A DNA stretch of 64,000 nucleotides from NCBI RefSeq assembly GCF_005876985.1, contig NZ_VAHD01000001.1, forward strand, positions 248,001 to 312,000, in the 5' to 3' direction. The notes beneath the pieces were generated by a model. The model was not told the DNA's origin, did no database searches, and saw nothing but the letters and a program-made list of their open reading frames with translations. The translations under genes and the position numbers were made by a program. This document shows positions 18,931 to 28,014 of this stretch, one piece after another (within the stretch, counting starts at the first letter, position 1; every line of letters begins with the position of its first letter). The stretch comes from Rhodoferax bucti (GTDB lineage: Bacteria; Pseudomonadota; Gammaproteobacteria; Burkholderiales; Burkholderiaceae_C).

Positions 18931-19896
18931 TCACGGCGAGCGCTTGAGCTTGGCACGCGGATGGGCCGCGTCATAGGCTTTCGCGAGGTGCTGAAAATCC
19001 AGCCGGGTGTAGACCTGCGTGGTGGTGATGTTGGCGTGGCCCAGCAGCTCTTGCACACCGCGCAAGTCGCCACTGCTTTGCAGCACGTGGCTGGCAAACG
19101 AGTGACGCAACATGTGCGGATGCACCGGGACGCTCAGGCCCGCCAACTGGCTGCGGCGCTTGAGCCGCTGCCAGACGCTTTGCGGGGTCAGGCGGGTGCC
19201 GTTGCGGCCAGTGAACAGGGCTGCGGCAGCGGACGCATCGGCATCCCGCGTAGGGGCACCGGTGGCCGTACCCGAGGGGCCGCGCAGCTCCAGCCAACGC
19301 TGCAGCGCCTTGAGGGCGGTGGTGCCTACCGGCACGCTACGGCGCTTGGAGCCCTTACCCAATACATGGGCCTCGGAAGCTTGCAGGTCGATCCAGCCTT
19401 TGGCGTGTTTGCCAGCCACCACATCCAGCCCCACCAGCTCCCCGACACGCAGCCCGCTGCCGTAGAGCAGTTCGACGATGGCGGCATCGCGGGCTTCCAG
19501 CCAAGCGTTGTCATCACTCTCAAAGTCGGCAAACTGCACCGCGTCATCCACCGCCAACGCCTTGGGCAAGGGTTTGGGCGCCTTGGGCGAGCGCACATCC
19601 TGCACCGGGTTGCTAGCAACCAAACCCTCGCGGCCCAGCCAGGCATAAAAGCCGCGCCAGCCCGACAAAATGAGTGCGATGCCGCGCCCGCTACGCCCGG
19701 CGCTGTGCATCTGGGCGACCCAGCGGCGGATGTGGTGATTCTGTACATCCCTCAACACCACGTCGGCGCGCTCGGCTTGCGCACGGAGCTTGCCCAGATC
19801 CAGCGCGTACAGCGCCACCGTGCGCGCGGCCAAGCGCTTTTCAAAGCGGACGAACTCCAGGTATTTCTCAACCAGTGCCGAGTCGTCCGCGGTCAT
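18931..19896 (-). CDS. xerC: XerC, tyrosine recombinase
   Basis: Site-specific recombinase of 321 residues that resolves chromosome dimers at dif with XerD. An N-terminal SAM-like DNA-binding domain is followed by the catalytic domain with Arg150 (YGSGLRVGEL), His261 and Arg264 (HPHMLRHSFASH), His287 (LGHANITTTQ) and the nucleophile Tyr296 (VYTRLD). The neighbourhood of a DUF484 gene and dapF is the conserved proteobacterial xerC operon context, which separates it from phage integrases. Confidence 0.93.
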   Translation of the reverse strand: MTADDSALVEKYLEFVRFEKRLAARTVALYALDLGKLRAQAERADVVLRDVQNHHIRRWVAQMHSAGRSGRGIALILSGWRGFYAWLGREGLVASNPVQDVRSPKAPKPLPKALAVDDAVQFADFESDDNAWLEARDAAIVELLYGSGLRVGELVGLDVVAGKHAKGWIDLQASEAHVLGKGSKRRSVPVGTTALKALQRWLELRGPSGTATGAPTRDADASAAAALFTGRNGTRLTPQSVWQRLKRRSQLAGLSVPVHPHMLRHSFASHVLQSSGDLRGVQELLGHANITTTQVYTRLDFQHLAKAYDAAHPRAKLKRSP

Positions 19897-19913
19897 GGCG
19901 GTCAGAGAAAGGC

Positions 19914-20612
19914 TTAACGCAGGCGCGACAGCGCCGCGCTGGCAATCTCGCCGATGCGGGCCAGGAAGTCCGTCCCCATGCCGCTGTTGAAGCGCTGCGC
20001 GTCGCCCGAGGCCAGCACCAGCATGCCAAACGCGGGCGCCTGGCTGCCCGCCATGCCACTGCGCAGGGGAATCAGCGCCAGCGAGTTGACGGTGCCCGGC
20101 TCTTCCAGCCAGCTCACTGCTTCAAAGCCAGTGTTCAGGCCACAGAAAGGCTCATTCAGAGAAGTGGCGAATACCTTGGCATCTTCACTGACTTCCTGGG
20201 CCGCCGGCAGGGTTGCAAAACCCTCCGCCACGCCCCAGACACGCAGGCCCACTTGCGGCACGGCGAACTGGTCTTTGATTTCGCGCACGATCTCCACCGG
20301 CAACTCGGCGGGGTTGATGGTGAGAAACAGCGAGCGCGCCCAGCGCAGGATCTTGTCGGACAGCATCACGTTCTCGTTACCGTGGCGGATCATTTCCATG
20401 ATGCGCTGCTCCAGCAACTTGATCTTCTCGCGCAGCATTTCGGCCTGGCGCTCCTGCAAGCTCACTGCGCGGTGACTGTGCGGGCTGGTGAACTGCACCG
20501 TGGCCAACAGCTCGGCGTGGCGCTGAAAGAAGTCGGGGTTGTTCACCAAGTAGTTGGCGATGTCGTCTTCGGTGATGGGATTGCCCAAGGATTGGTTCAG
20601 AGGTGGAGTCAT
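19914..20612 (-). CDS. DUF484 family protein
   Basis: Cytoplasmic protein of 232 residues. The N-terminus has the family motif YLVNNPDFFQRHAELL and is followed by a helical region (LQERQAEMLREKIKLLEQRI) and a GAF-like domain. The family has no defined biochemical role but is almost always between dapF and xerC in proteobacteria, as here. I chose ATG at 20612, which matches the family N-terminus. An in-frame GTG at 20654 would overlap dapF by 26 bases. Confidence 0.88.
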   Translation of the reverse strand: MTPPLNQSLGNPITEDDIANYLVNNPDFFQRHAELLATVQFTSPHSHRAVSLQERQAEMLREKIKLLEQRIMEMIRHGNENVMLSDKILRWARSLFLTINPAELPVEIVREIKDQFAVPQVGLRVWGVAEGFATLPAAQEVSEDAKVFATSLNEPFCGLNTGFEAVSWLEEPGTVNSLALIPLRSGMAGSQAPAFGMLVLASGDAQRFNSGMGTDFLARIGEIASAALSRLR

Positions 20613-20628
20613 GGTCTGCGAGTTCAGG

Positions 20629-21498
20629 TTATTCGGGTAAATCAATTTCGCCACGGAAGACGGTGGTGGCGGGGCCGGTCATGAAAACAGAGGCGCCCAT
20701 GCCGTCCCAGGCAATGGTCAGCACCCCGCCACGGGTCTGCACATCCACACGTGCGTCCAGCAGGCCGAGACGGATACCGGCCACCACGGCCGCGCAGGCG
20801 CCCGTGCCACAGGCCAGCGTCTCGCCGACTCCGCGCTCGTACACCCGCAAGCGCACCTGGCTGCGGCTCACCACCTGCAGAAAGCCGACGTTCACCCCTT
20901 GGGTAAAGCGCGGGTTGGCCTGCACCTGCGGGCCCAACTCGGCGACGAGCGCAGCATCCACGTCCGCCACCAGCGTGACCGCATGAGGGTTGCCCATGGA
21001 TACCGTTGCTACCAAAAGAGGAGCTGCTTGCGCAGAATCCACGAGCGCCAGAGGCCAATTTCCCCATGATCCCATGGCTTGCAGACTCAGGCCACTGTCG
21101 TCAAAAGGAATGTCTGCCGGAGTGAATACCGGCCCGCCCATGTCCACCGTCACCCGGCCGTCGGAGGTAAGCAAGGGCTCGATCACGCCCTTCATGGTTT
21201 TGACGCGGATGCGGTCTTTGCCGGTCAGGCCCTGGTCGCGCACAAAGCGGGCGAAGCAGCGGGAGCCATTGCCGCACTGCTCGACCTCGTTGCCATCGGC
21301 GTTGTGAATCACGTATTCGAAGTCGATGCCCTCGGCGGGCGAGGGGCGCACCGTGAGAATCTGGTCGGCCCCCACGCCGAAGTGGCGATCGCCCAGAAAG
21401 CGGTAATGCGCAGGGGTCAGGCCCAAGCGACCCTTGGTTTCGTCGAGCACCACGAAGTCGTTGCCCGCGCCCTGCATTTTGGTGAACTGGATTCGCAT
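20629..21498 (-). CDS. dapF: DapF, diaminopimelate epimerase
   Basis: Converts LL- to meso-diaminopimelate for lysine and peptidoglycan synthesis. It has 289 residues, starting [17 protein letters not shown] as usual for the family. The catalytic cysteine pair is Cys75 (EQCGNGSR) and Cys230 (LACGTGAC). Two homologous halves are visible. Residues 146-164, just before the conserved VSMGNPHAV, are encoded by the dispersed 54-bp repeat in antisense orientation (copy C), in a part of the protein that varies among homologues. First gene of a dapF - DUF484 - xerC unit; the promoter must lie in the 37 bases shared with the divergent hydrolase gene. Confidence 0.96.
   Translation of the reverse strand: MRIQFTKMQGAGNDFVVLDETKGRLGLTPAHYRFLGDRHFGVGADQILTVRPSPAEGIDFEYVIHNADGNEVEQCGNGSRCFARFVRDQGLTGKDRIRVKTMKGVIEPLLTSDGRVTVDMGGPVFTPADIPFDDSGLSLQAMGSWGNWPLALVDSAQAAPLLVATVSMGNPHAVTLVADVDAALVAELGPQVQANPRFTQGVNVGFLQVVSRSQVRLRVYERGVGETLACGTGACAAVVAGIRLGLLDARVDVQTRGGVLTIAWDGMGASVFMTGPATTVFRGEIDLPE
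21008..21061 (+). repeat. Dispersed 54-bp element, copy C (inside dapF)
   Basis: Plus-strand GCTACCAAAAGAGGAGC, then TGCTTGCGCA, ten variable bases, GCGCCAGAGGCCAATTT. It is antisense to dapF and read as ...[10 protein letters not shown], the same codon register as copies F, I and J. The stem pair 22/36 is a T-G wobble. Confidence 0.88.
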
Positions 21499-21535
21499 CC
21501 GTTCATTATCCCCGTTTGGCTGCACAATCCGCCGC

Positions 21536-22501
21536 ATGGCCCGACCCACCCACCTTCTGCCCGGCGAACTCTCGCCGGCCGCCGCCTCGCTCATTGATGC
21601 CTGGCAAACCGACAGACCCGTCCCCCTGATGCGCCATGTGCTGCGCCTCACCGCCCCCAACCCCGGCGTGATGACAGGCCCCGGCACCAACAGCTACCTG
21701 GTGGGCGAACCCGCCACGGGCTACACCGTCATCGACCCCGGCCCCGCCGACGCCGACCACCTGCAGCGCCTGTGGCAGGCGGCTGCGTTTGAAGACGGCA
21801 GTGGCGGCAACATCCTCCGCATTGTGTGCACCCATTCGCACCCGGACCATTCGCCCGGCGCTGCACCGCTACAGGCCCTCTGCCAAGGCGGCCCGCCGAT
21901 TCTGGGCTTGCCCTCAGCGCCCACCGCACGCGCCGCCAGCGCGTTCACCCCGGACCGACCGCTATCAAATCAGGAGCTGCTGGCGCATATGCTGCCTGCG
22001 CCAGATGTCGAAAACGCACTCCAACCTGTGCACACCCTGCAGGTGATTTACACCCCCGGCCATGCGGCCAACCACGTGTGCCTGCTGCTGGAAGAAGACG
22101 GTCTGCTCTTCAGCGGCGACCACATCTTGAACGGCAGCACCACGGTCATCGACCCACCGGACGGCAACATGCGGGACTATCTGGATTCGCTGGACGCACT
22201 GGCCGCTGCCTGCAGCGACTACCAGGTGCAATACATCCTGCCCGCCCACGGCCATGTGATTGACGGCGCGAACGAGGCCATTACCAAGCTCAAAGCGCAC
22301 CGCCTGGCGCGCGAAGCCAAAATTGCTACTGTCATGCAAGCCAACCCCCAAGGGGGCTTGGATGACTGGCTGCCCCTGGCCTACGACGACGTGGACCCGC
22401 GCATTTGGCCCGTGGCCAAACGCTCCCTGCTGGCCCATGTAGAACGCATTTACGCCTTGGACAATCCGGGCAAACCCAAAAACCAAGAAGGCCAAGCATG
22501 A
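21536..22501 (+). CDS. Metallo-beta-lactamase-fold hydrolase (LACTB2-like)
   Basis: Protein of 321 residues with the zinc motif [10 protein letters not shown], an upstream [10 protein letters not shown] strand, a later [11 protein letters not shown] and [12 protein letters not shown], and a C-terminal helical part with LPAHGHV. It is closest in layout to the LACTB2/glyoxalase-II-like group; a nuclease or a hydrolase role is possible and the substrate is unknown. ATG at 21536 starts 37 bases from divergent dapF. Residues 142-160 come from the dispersed repeat (copy [10 protein letters not shown]). The stop overlaps the next gene (ATGA). Confidence 0.88.
   Translation: MARPTHLLPGELSPAAASLIDAWQTDRPVPLMRHVLRLTAPNPGVMTGPGTNSYLVGEPATGYTVIDPGPADADHLQRLWQAAAFEDGSGGNILRIVCTHSHPDHSPGAAPLQALCQGGPPILGLPSAPTARAASAFTPDRPLSNQELLAHMLPAPDVENALQPVHTLQVIYTPGHAANHVCLLLEEDGLLFSGDHILNGSTTVIDPPDGNMRDYLDSLDALAAACSDYQVQYILPAHGHVIDGANEAITKLKAHRLAREAKIATVMQANPQGGLDDWLPLAYDDVDPRIWPVAKRSLLAHVERIYALDNPGKPKNQEGQA
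21961..22014 (+). repeat. Dispersed 54-bp element, copy D (inside hydrolase gene)
   Basis: Plus-strand GCTATCAAATCAGGAGC, then TGCTGGCGCA, ten variable bases, GCGCCAGATGTCGAAAA. It is translated one base off GCT as [18 protein letters not shown], the same register as copy E (LSNQELPAQSIRALEVEN). The stem pair 22/36 is G-C here. Confidence 0.88.
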
Positions 22502-23586
22502 GCACATCCCCCACCAAGCCTCCGCGCCCGACGCTCACCAAGCCTATCAAACCCGCGCGCGCACCGGCACCCGCAAGAGCCCCGGCCTCTGCGCCTCTGC
22601 CGCAGCGGCCGGCTGGCGGGACCCGCACACCATCGCCCTCCCGCGCGCCTTCCGCAGTGCGAGGGCCTGGAGCCGCCTACCGCCCCAGCGCTCCCGGCGC
22701 AGCCCCTACTCCCGCGCCATCCACCAAGAAGCCGCGCTTGCGCAAACCACGCAAAGAGCCGGTTGCAGAGGCTCCCGCCGTCGCCCCCAGCTCGGGAGGC
22801 GAGCGCCTGTCCAAAAAGGTGATGCAACTCAAAGACTGTTCCCGCAAAGAAGCCGAGCAATACATTGAAGGCGGCTGGGTGCAGGTCAATGGTGTGGTGG
22901 TGGAAGAGCCCCAGCACCGGGTGAACTTTGAGTCCATCACCCTGGACCCCAACGCCAGCCTGATGGAACTCACGCCGGTGACCCTGCTGCTGAACAAACC
23001 GGCCGGCCACACCGACGGACTGGAGGAACTGCCACCTGCCCGCGCCGGAGCCCCGGCACGCCCTGGCGCCCCCGGACGCAAAGCTCCCCCGGCAAATGCC
23101 CGCGCGCTGCTGACCCCCGCCAACCATTGGGAAGGTGACCCGACTGACACCCGCGTGCTCAAGCGCCACTTCAATCACCTCGAAGCCGATGTGGAGCTGG
23201 AAAACGGCGCCACCGGCCTGGTGGTCTTCACCCAGGACTGGCGCACCACCCGCAAGCTCACCGAAGACATGTCCACCATGGAGCATGAGTTTCTGGTCGA
23301 GGTGAAGGGGGAAGTGGAGCCTGATGCCCTCAAGCCCATCGCCTACGCGCTCAAAGACGAGCGCCTGGATCTGCCGCAGGTGAAGGTGAGTGTGAACAGC
23401 ACCACGCCCGAGTCCAGCCGCTTGCGCTTCGCCATCAAGGGCTCACACCCCGGGCTGATTGCCTTTTTGTGCGAAAAAGCCGGGCTGCAGATTCTGGCGA
23501 TGAAGCGGATCCGCCTGGGCCGCGTCGCCTTGTCCGACCTGCCGGTCGGGCAATGGAGGTATCTGGCGGGGTGGGAAAAGTTCTGA
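22498..23586 (+). CDS. S4-domain pseudouridine synthase homologue with altered active site
   Basis: 362 residues. A low-complexity Pro/Ala/Arg-rich N-terminus of about 95 residues is followed by a basic patch, an S4 RNA-binding domain (ERLSKKVMQLKDCSRKEAEQYI ... WVQVNG) and an RsuA/RluF-type catalytic domain (LLLNKPAG at the start, HEFLVEV, LQILAMKRIRLG at the end). In RsuA/RluF the catalytic Asp lies in GRLDxxTxGL; the matching stretch here reads VELENGATGL, so Arg and Asp appear as Glu and Glu. It is probably RNA-binding; enzymatic activity is doubtful. The start overlaps the preceding stop (ATGA). Confidence 0.85.
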   Translation: MSTSPTKPPRPTLTKPIKPARAPAPARAPASAPLPQRPAGGTRTPSPSRAPSAVRGPGAAYRPSAPGAAPTPAPSTKKPRLRKPRKEPVAEAPAVAPSSGGERLSKKVMQLKDCSRKEAEQYIEGGWVQVNGVVVEEPQHRVNFESITLDPNASLMELTPVTLLLNKPAGHTDGLEELPPARAGAPARPGAPGRKAPPANARALLTPANHWEGDPTDTRVLKRHFNHLEADVELENGATGLVVFTQDWRTTRKLTEDMSTMEHEFLVEVKGEVEPDALKPIAYALKDERLDLPQVKVSVNSTTPESSRLRFAIKGSHPGLIAFLCEKAGLQILAMKRIRLGRVALSDLPVGQWRYLAGWEKF

Positions 23587-23595
23587 ACCCGCGGC

Positions 23596-24024
23596 TCAGC
23601 TGGTGATGTAGGTCTGGAGCTGGCTGATCGTTTGCTCGTGGTCTTTGATGATGTCGTCCATCAAATCACGGATCGAGATCATGCCCAGCACCTTGGCACC
23701 GTCCACCACCGGCAAGTGGCGGATTTTCTTTTGGCTCATCAAGGCCATGCAGTCCTGAGTATTGGCTTTGGGGCCCACCGTGAGCACCTGGGAGGTCATG
23801 ATGTCTTTGACCTTGGTGTCTTTGGAGGAGAGGCCTGCCAAGGCAATCTTGCGGGTGTAGTCGCGCTCGGAGAACACACCGATCAGCTTGCCACCCTCCA
23901 TCACCATGAGGGCGCCGACGTTGCATTCGGCCAGCATTTCCAGCGCTTGGTAGACGCTGTCTTCCGGGTTCAGGCTCCAGACCGAGCCCCCGTGTTTTTC
24001 CAACAGTTCAAGAATCGGTCGCAT
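23596..24024 (-). CDS. CBS-domain pair protein
   Basis: Small cytoplasmic protein of 142 residues made of two tandem CBS domains (VWSLNPEDSVYQALEMLAE ... VFSERDYTRKI, then VKDIMTSQVLTVGPKANTQ ... PVVDGAKVLGMISIRDLM). Such stand-alone pairs bind adenine nucleotides and are thought to act as energy or redox sensors. ATG at 24024 has GGGAGA eight bases upstream. It lies 53 bases downstream of the RNase P RNA on the same strand and is convergent with the S4 gene. Confidence 0.88.
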   Translation of the reverse strand: MRPILELLEKHGGSVWSLNPEDSVYQALEMLAECNVGALMVMEGGKLIGVFSERDYTRKIALAGLSSKDTKVKDIMTSQVLTVGPKANTQDCMALMSQKKIRHLPVVDGAKVLGMISIRDLMDDIIKDHEQTISQLQTYITS

Positions 24025-24077
24025 GGCTTCATCTCCCAATGACTGTGAAGACCCAACCATACAACAAATAAAGTGTG

Positions 24078-24416
24078 AAGCCCACCGATAAGCCGGATTC
24101 TGTGCATGGGGTTTCCCCCACGTGACCACCATTACTCTGGGCCGCTGGTCACCCAAACGGCTCGATGCTACCTACCCGCCAACTCCGGGGGCCCCGTCAA
24201 CGTTGGCCTACTTGGTATTGCTGCGCGTAGAGATTGCCCGTTTCACCCGAACTAAATCGGCTCGTCTCTGTTGCTCTAATCCTCACCTTAGGGCCATGCA
24301 CTTGCGTGCACAGCTTGTCAGTGGACAGTCGTTAACTGCTACGCTGCCCTATGCAGTCCGGACGTTCCTCCAGTGCTTGGTTTCCCAAATTGCACCAGCG
24401 GTGGTCTGGCGGGCTT
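24078..24416 (-). ncRNA. rnpB: RNase P RNA (class A)
   Basis: The catalytic RNA of RNase P, which matures tRNA 5' ends. On the minus strand the 5' AAGCCCGCC pairs with the 3' GGTGGGCTT (nine-pair P1 stem with one wobble), which sets the ends. The universally conserved GGAGGAACGTCCGGACTG core and the 3' ACAGAATCCGGCTTATCGG (CR-V/P4 strand) are both present, as is GGTGAAACGGG. The length of about 339 bases is normal for a betaproteobacterium. Exact ends may shift by a few bases. Confidence 0.94.
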
Positions 24417-24425
24417 CACCCCCAG

Positions 24426-24431
24426 ATTATC
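24426..24431 (-). promoter_or_regulatory. Possible -10 of rnpB
   Basis: Minus-strand GATAAT ten bases before the predicted 5' end of RNase P RNA. I do not see a convincing -35 at normal spacing, so this is a tentative element. Confidence 0.35.
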
Positions 24432-24534
24432 GCGCTTGCAGGGGGTGGAATATCGATATGCACAAACTGTCGCTAGCGATTCACCACTTTGCTTCAGAAT
24501 AATCAAGTTCTTACCCCTCTTTCGGAGACACACC

Positions 24535-25452
24535 ATGGCATTCGACAACGTCCTGCAAACCATCGGCAACACGCCCCACATCCGCATCAACAAGCTGTTC
24601 GGCAACAGCCACAAGGTGTACGTGAAGAGCGAACGCACCAACCCCGGCGGCTCCATCAAGGACCGCATTGCACTGGCCATGATCGAAGACGCGGAACGCA
24701 GCGGCGCGCTGCAGCCCGGCGCCACCATCATCGAGCCCACCTCGGGCAACACCGGCGTGGGCCTGGCCCTGGTCGCCGCGGTGAAGGGCTACAAGCTGAT
24801 CCTGGTCATGCCCGACAGCATGTCCATTGAGCGCCGCCGCCTGATGTTGGCCTACGGCGCCAGCTTCGACCTGACCCCGCGCGAAAAAGGCATGAAAGGC
24901 GCCATCGCCCGCGCCGAAGAACTCAAGGCCCAAACCCCCGGCGCCTGGATTCCCCAGCAGTTTGAAAACCCCGCCAACATCGATGTGCATGTGCGCACCA
25001 CCGCCCTCGAAATCGCCAACGACTTCCCCCAAGGCGTGGACTACATCATCACCGGCGTGGGCACCGGCGGGCACCTGAGCGGCGTGGCGCAAGTGCTCAA
25101 GGCCAAATGGCCACAACTCAAGGTGTTTGCGGTAGAGCCCTCAGCCTCGCCCGTGATCAGCGGCGGAGCGCCCTCGCCCCACCCCATCCAAGGCATTGGC
25201 GCCGGCTTCATCCCCAAGAACCTGAAAACCGATTTGCTGGATGGCGTGATTCAGGTGGAAGCCGAAGCGGCGCGTGAGTACGGCCGCCGTAGCGCGCGTG
25301 AGGAAGGTTTGCTGGTCGGCATCTCCAGCGGCGCCACGCTAGCGGCCATTGCCCAGAAGCTGCCCGAGATTCCCGCAGGCAGCACCGTGCTGGGCTTCAA
25401 CTACGACACCGGCGAGCGCTACCTGTCGGTCGAAGGCTACCTGCCCGCGTAA
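24535..25452 (+). CDS. cysK: Cysteine synthase (O-acetylserine sulfhydrylase)
   Basis: PLP-dependent fold-type II enzyme of 305 residues that makes L-cysteine from O-acetylserine and sulfide. Lys42 in NPGGSIKDR carries PLP, TSGNTG binds the phosphate, and GTGGHLSG plus SSGATLAA complete the site. ATG at 24535 has a GGAGA Shine-Dalgarno; upstream codons overlap rnpB antisense and were discarded. Length and motifs fit CysK better than the CysM isozyme, though the two are close. Confidence 0.94.
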   Translation: MAFDNVLQTIGNTPHIRINKLFGNSHKVYVKSERTNPGGSIKDRIALAMIEDAERSGALQPGATIIEPTSGNTGVGLALVAAVKGYKLILVMPDSMSIERRRLMLAYGASFDLTPREKGMKGAIARAEELKAQTPGAWIPQQFENPANIDVHVRTTALEIANDFPQGVDYIITGVGTGGHLSGVAQVLKAKWPQLKVFAVEPSASPVISGGAPSPHPIQGIGAGFIPKNLKTDLLDGVIQVEAEAAREYGRRSAREEGLLVGISSGATLAAIAQKLPEIPAGSTVLGFNYDTGERYLSVEGYLPA

Positions 25453-25497
25453 GCCAGACACGTAAAATCATGGCTTGCTTGATAACCACGAGCCGCC

Positions 25498-27318
25498 ATG
25501 ATCCGCATCACCGAACTCAAACTCCCTCTCTCTGCCCTGCCCGTCGAAGAGCGCCGCGCTTCTGACGCACCTTCGGAAACCGAGGCCGACCGCGCGCCGG
25601 TGGCCCATCCGGTAGAGGCACTGAAGCGCTTGTGCGCACAGGCTTTGGGCATCGACGTCCACGCCATCGCGGACCTGCAGGTTTTCAAGCGCAGCTTTGA
25701 TGCCCGCAAAGTAGATTTGCTGGCGGTGTACATCGCAGACATCACCTTGACTGACGCCTCGCTGGAAAGCCGCCTGTTGGCCCAGCACGCCGACCACCCG
25801 CATATCGGGCCCACACCCGATATGGCCTACCGCTTTGTCGCGCAGGCCCCTGCCGATTTGCAGGAACGCCCGGTGGTGGTGGGCTTTGGCCCTTGCGGCA
25901 TGTTTGCGGCGCTGGTGCTGGCGCAGATGGGCTTCAAGCCCATCGTGCTGGAGCGCGGCAAAACGGTGCGCCAGCGCACCAAAGACACCTGGGGCCTGTG
26001 GCGCAAAAAGAACCTGAATCCCGAGAGCAACGTGCAGTTCGGCGAAGGCGGTGCCGGCACCTTCTCAGACGGCAAGCTGTACAGCCAGATCAAAGACCCG
26101 CGCTTTCTGGGCCGCAAGGTCATGCACGAGTTTGTGCAGCATGGCGCACCCTCGGAGATCTTGTACGAGGCGCACCCGCACATCGGCACCTTCAAACTGG
26201 TGAAGGTGGTGGAAGGTATCCGCGAGCAAATCATCGCGCTGGGCGGCGAGATCCGTTTTGAGCAGCGTGTCACGGACGTGGTGCTGGGCAAATCGCTATC
26301 AAATCAGGAGCTACCCGCGCAATCCATACGGGCGCTAGAGGTCGAAAACCTTATGAATGGAAGCCGCTACCAGCTACCGGCGAGCCACGTGATCATGGCG
26401 CTGGGCCACAGCTCGCGCGACACCTTTGCCATGCTCTACGAGCGTGGCGTGGCCATGCATGCCAAGCCGTTTTCGGTGGGTTTCCGCATCGAGCACCCGC
26501 AAAGCGTGATCGACCGTGCCCGCTGGGGTCGCCATGCGGGGCACCCGCTCTTGGGTGCGGCAGACTACAAACTAGTGCACCACGCGGCCAACGGGCGGGC
26601 GGTGTACAGCTTCTGCATGTGCCCGGGCGGCACGGTGGTGGCGGCCACCAGCGAGCCGGGGCGCGTAGTCACCAACGGCATGAGCCAGTACTCCCGCGCC
26701 GAGCGCAATGCCAACGCCGGCATGGTGGTGGGCATTGACCCACCCGACTACCCAGACGACCAAGCAGCAATGGTTCACGCCTTCGGCGAAGCGCAAGGCA
26801 AGCGCTATGCGGCAGAGGCCACCGCCATGAAGGCCCAAGACCCGAAAGCAGCACACCCCCTATCCGGCATTGCCCTGCAACGGCAACTGGAAAGCGGCGC
26901 CTACACCTTGGGTGGCAGCACCTACGAAGCACCCGGCCAGTTGGTAGGTGACTTCATTGCGGCCAAGCCCTCGAGCGAATTCGGCAGCGTCACGCCGTCG
27001 TACAAGCCGGGCGTGAAACTGGGCGACCTGGCCCCTGCCCTGCCCGCCTATGCGATTGACGCCATGCGCGAAGCGCTGCCGGTGTTCGGCCGCAAGATCA
27101 AGGGCTTTGACATGGCGGACGCGGTGCTCACGGGCGTGGAGACCCGCACCTCCAGCCCCATCAAAATCCCGCGCGGCGAAGACCTGCAGTGCACCAATGT
27201 GCGCGGCCTGTATCCGGCGGGCGAAGGCGCTTCTTACGCCGGCGGCATTCTGTCGGCGGGCGTGGACGGCATCAAAGTGGCCGAGGCGCTGGCGCTGGAC
27301 ATGCTCCAGCCACGTTAA
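25498..27318 (+). CDS. COG2509-type FAD-dependent oxidoreductase
   Basis: Flavoprotein of 606 residues. After about 110 N-terminal residues comes a dinucleotide-binding segment VVVGFGPCGMFAALVLAQMG, then GEGGAGTFSDGKLYS, a central substrate domain, and a closing FAD motif YPAGEGASYAGGILSAGVDG. This matches the large uncharacterised COG2509 dehydrogenases; no substrate is known. Residues 266-284 (LSNQELPAQSIRALEVEN) are encoded by the dispersed repeat, copy E. It begins 45 bases after cysK. Confidence 0.88.
   Translation: MIRITELKLPLSALPVEERRASDAPSETEADRAPVAHPVEALKRLCAQALGIDVHAIADLQVFKRSFDARKVDLLAVYIADITLTDASLESRLLAQHADHPHIGPTPDMAYRFVAQAPADLQERPVVVGFGPCGMFAALVLAQMGFKPIVLERGKTVRQRTKDTWGLWRKKNLNPESNVQFGEGGAGTFSDGKLYSQIKDPRFLGRKVMHEFVQHGAPSEILYEAHPHIGTFKLVKVVEGIREQIIALGGEIRFEQRVTDVVLGKSLSNQELPAQSIRALEVENLMNGSRYQLPASHVIMALGHSSRDTFAMLYERGVAMHAKPFSVGFRIEHPQSVIDRARWGRHAGHPLLGAADYKLVHHAANGRAVYSFCMCPGGTVVAATSEPGRVVTNGMSQYSRAERNANAGMVVGIDPPDYPDDQAAMVHAFGEAQGKRYAAEATAMKAQDPKAAHPLSGIALQRQLESGAYTLGGSTYEAPGQLVGDFIAAKPSSEFGSVTPSYKPGVKLGDLAPALPAYAIDAMREALPVFGRKIKGFDMADAVLTGVETRTSSPIKIPRGEDLQCTNVRGLYPAGEGASYAGGILSAGVDGIKVAEALALDMLQPR
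26295..26348 (+). repeat. Dispersed 54-bp element, copy E (inside flavoprotein gene)
   Basis: Plus-strand GCTATCAAATCAGGAGC (identical to copy D), then TACCCGCGCA, ten variable bases, GCGCTAGAGGTCGAAAA. Same reading register as copy D in an unrelated protein. The second hairpin has C-G at both 21/37 and 22/36, replacing T-A at 21/37 in most copies. Confidence 0.88.
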
Positions 27319-27334
27319 CCCCCGCCTTCACGGC

Positions 27335-28012
27335 TTAACGGAACACCTGGAACAAGGTCACGGCCTCGGGCTGCAGCGTTTGCAGCAGCCAGCCCACCAG
27401 GCCCGCCGCGATCACTAGGGCCAATCCGGCCACGCCTGTTTTGCGCAGCATCACTTCCCAATAGTCGTCCAGGCTACGGGGCGCCAACACCCGGCGGGCG
27501 ATGACGGCACCGATCACAAACTCCAGCACCACTTCTGCCAGAAAGCCGGCCAAGGCTTCAGTCGCCAAGAGCGGGAAGTAACCCAGCGCCAGCAAAGCGA
27601 ATGCAGCCAAGGCCAGCAGCATCACCACTGTGATCAAGGCGCTGAGGGGATCATCACCCCCCCAGCCGGCGCCAAAGTCCAGCCACTCGCCCCATCGGAA
27701 ACGCTTGCGAATGCGCTCTTCCTGCTCGGAATACGCCAAAGCATCGGCAGCATCCGCGTGCTGCAACTCCGCACGCGCCGCCTCGCGCGATTGGTTCCAC
27801 CAGCGGGCGTAGACCCAGCCGCCCGCCACAAACCCGATGAAATAAATCGCCCCGGCACCCACGGCGTAGCGCAAGGCCAGCGAATGCACGCCCGCAACAT
27901 GGAGCAGCGCAGCCGATGTTGCCAAGCCCACCGTAACGGCCCACGCCATCAACAACCAGCCGTGCAAGCGCAGGATGCCGCGGCTACCCGCCGCCAAACG
28001 GGCGAGCGACAT
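27335..28012 (-). CDS. Membrane protein of unknown function
   Basis: 225 residues with five or so hydrophobic segments (residues about 17-40, 46-67, 125-148, 155-175 and 190-210) and a polar cytoplasmic-looking stretch between the second and third (WNQSREAARAELQHADAADAL). I do not recognise the family. It overlaps nothing and ends the lysE-like pair: its start lies two bases after the LysE-family stop, so the two are probably cotranscribed. Confidence 0.75.
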   Translation of the reverse strand: MSLARLAAGSRGILRLHGWLLMAWAVTVGLATSAALLHVAGVHSLALRYAVGAGAIYFIGFVAGGWVYARWWNQSREAARAELQHADAADALAYSEQEERIRKRFRWGEWLDFGAGWGGDDPLSALITVVMLLALAAFALLALGYFPLLATEALAGFLAEVVLEFVIGAVIARRVLAPRSLDDYWEVMLRKTGVAGLALVIAAGLVGWLLQTLQPEAVTLFQVFR

Positions 28013-28014
28013 GC

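Noticed and set aside
18931-19896. Tyrosine recombinase next to a tRNA gene as a sign of an integrated element.
   Set aside because: The gene is the housekeeping xerC in its conserved dapF-DUF484 context, and no attachment-site duplication of the tRNA-Gly 3' end was seen within the window.
20613-20654. GTG at 20654 as start of the DUF484 gene.
   Set aside because: It would overlap dapF, and the added residues are not of the family N-terminus; the ATG at 20612 fits better.
24078-24416. The structured stretch before cysK as a cysteine or SAM riboswitch.
   Set aside because: It lies on the opposite strand and has the conserved core and P1 stem of RNase P RNA.
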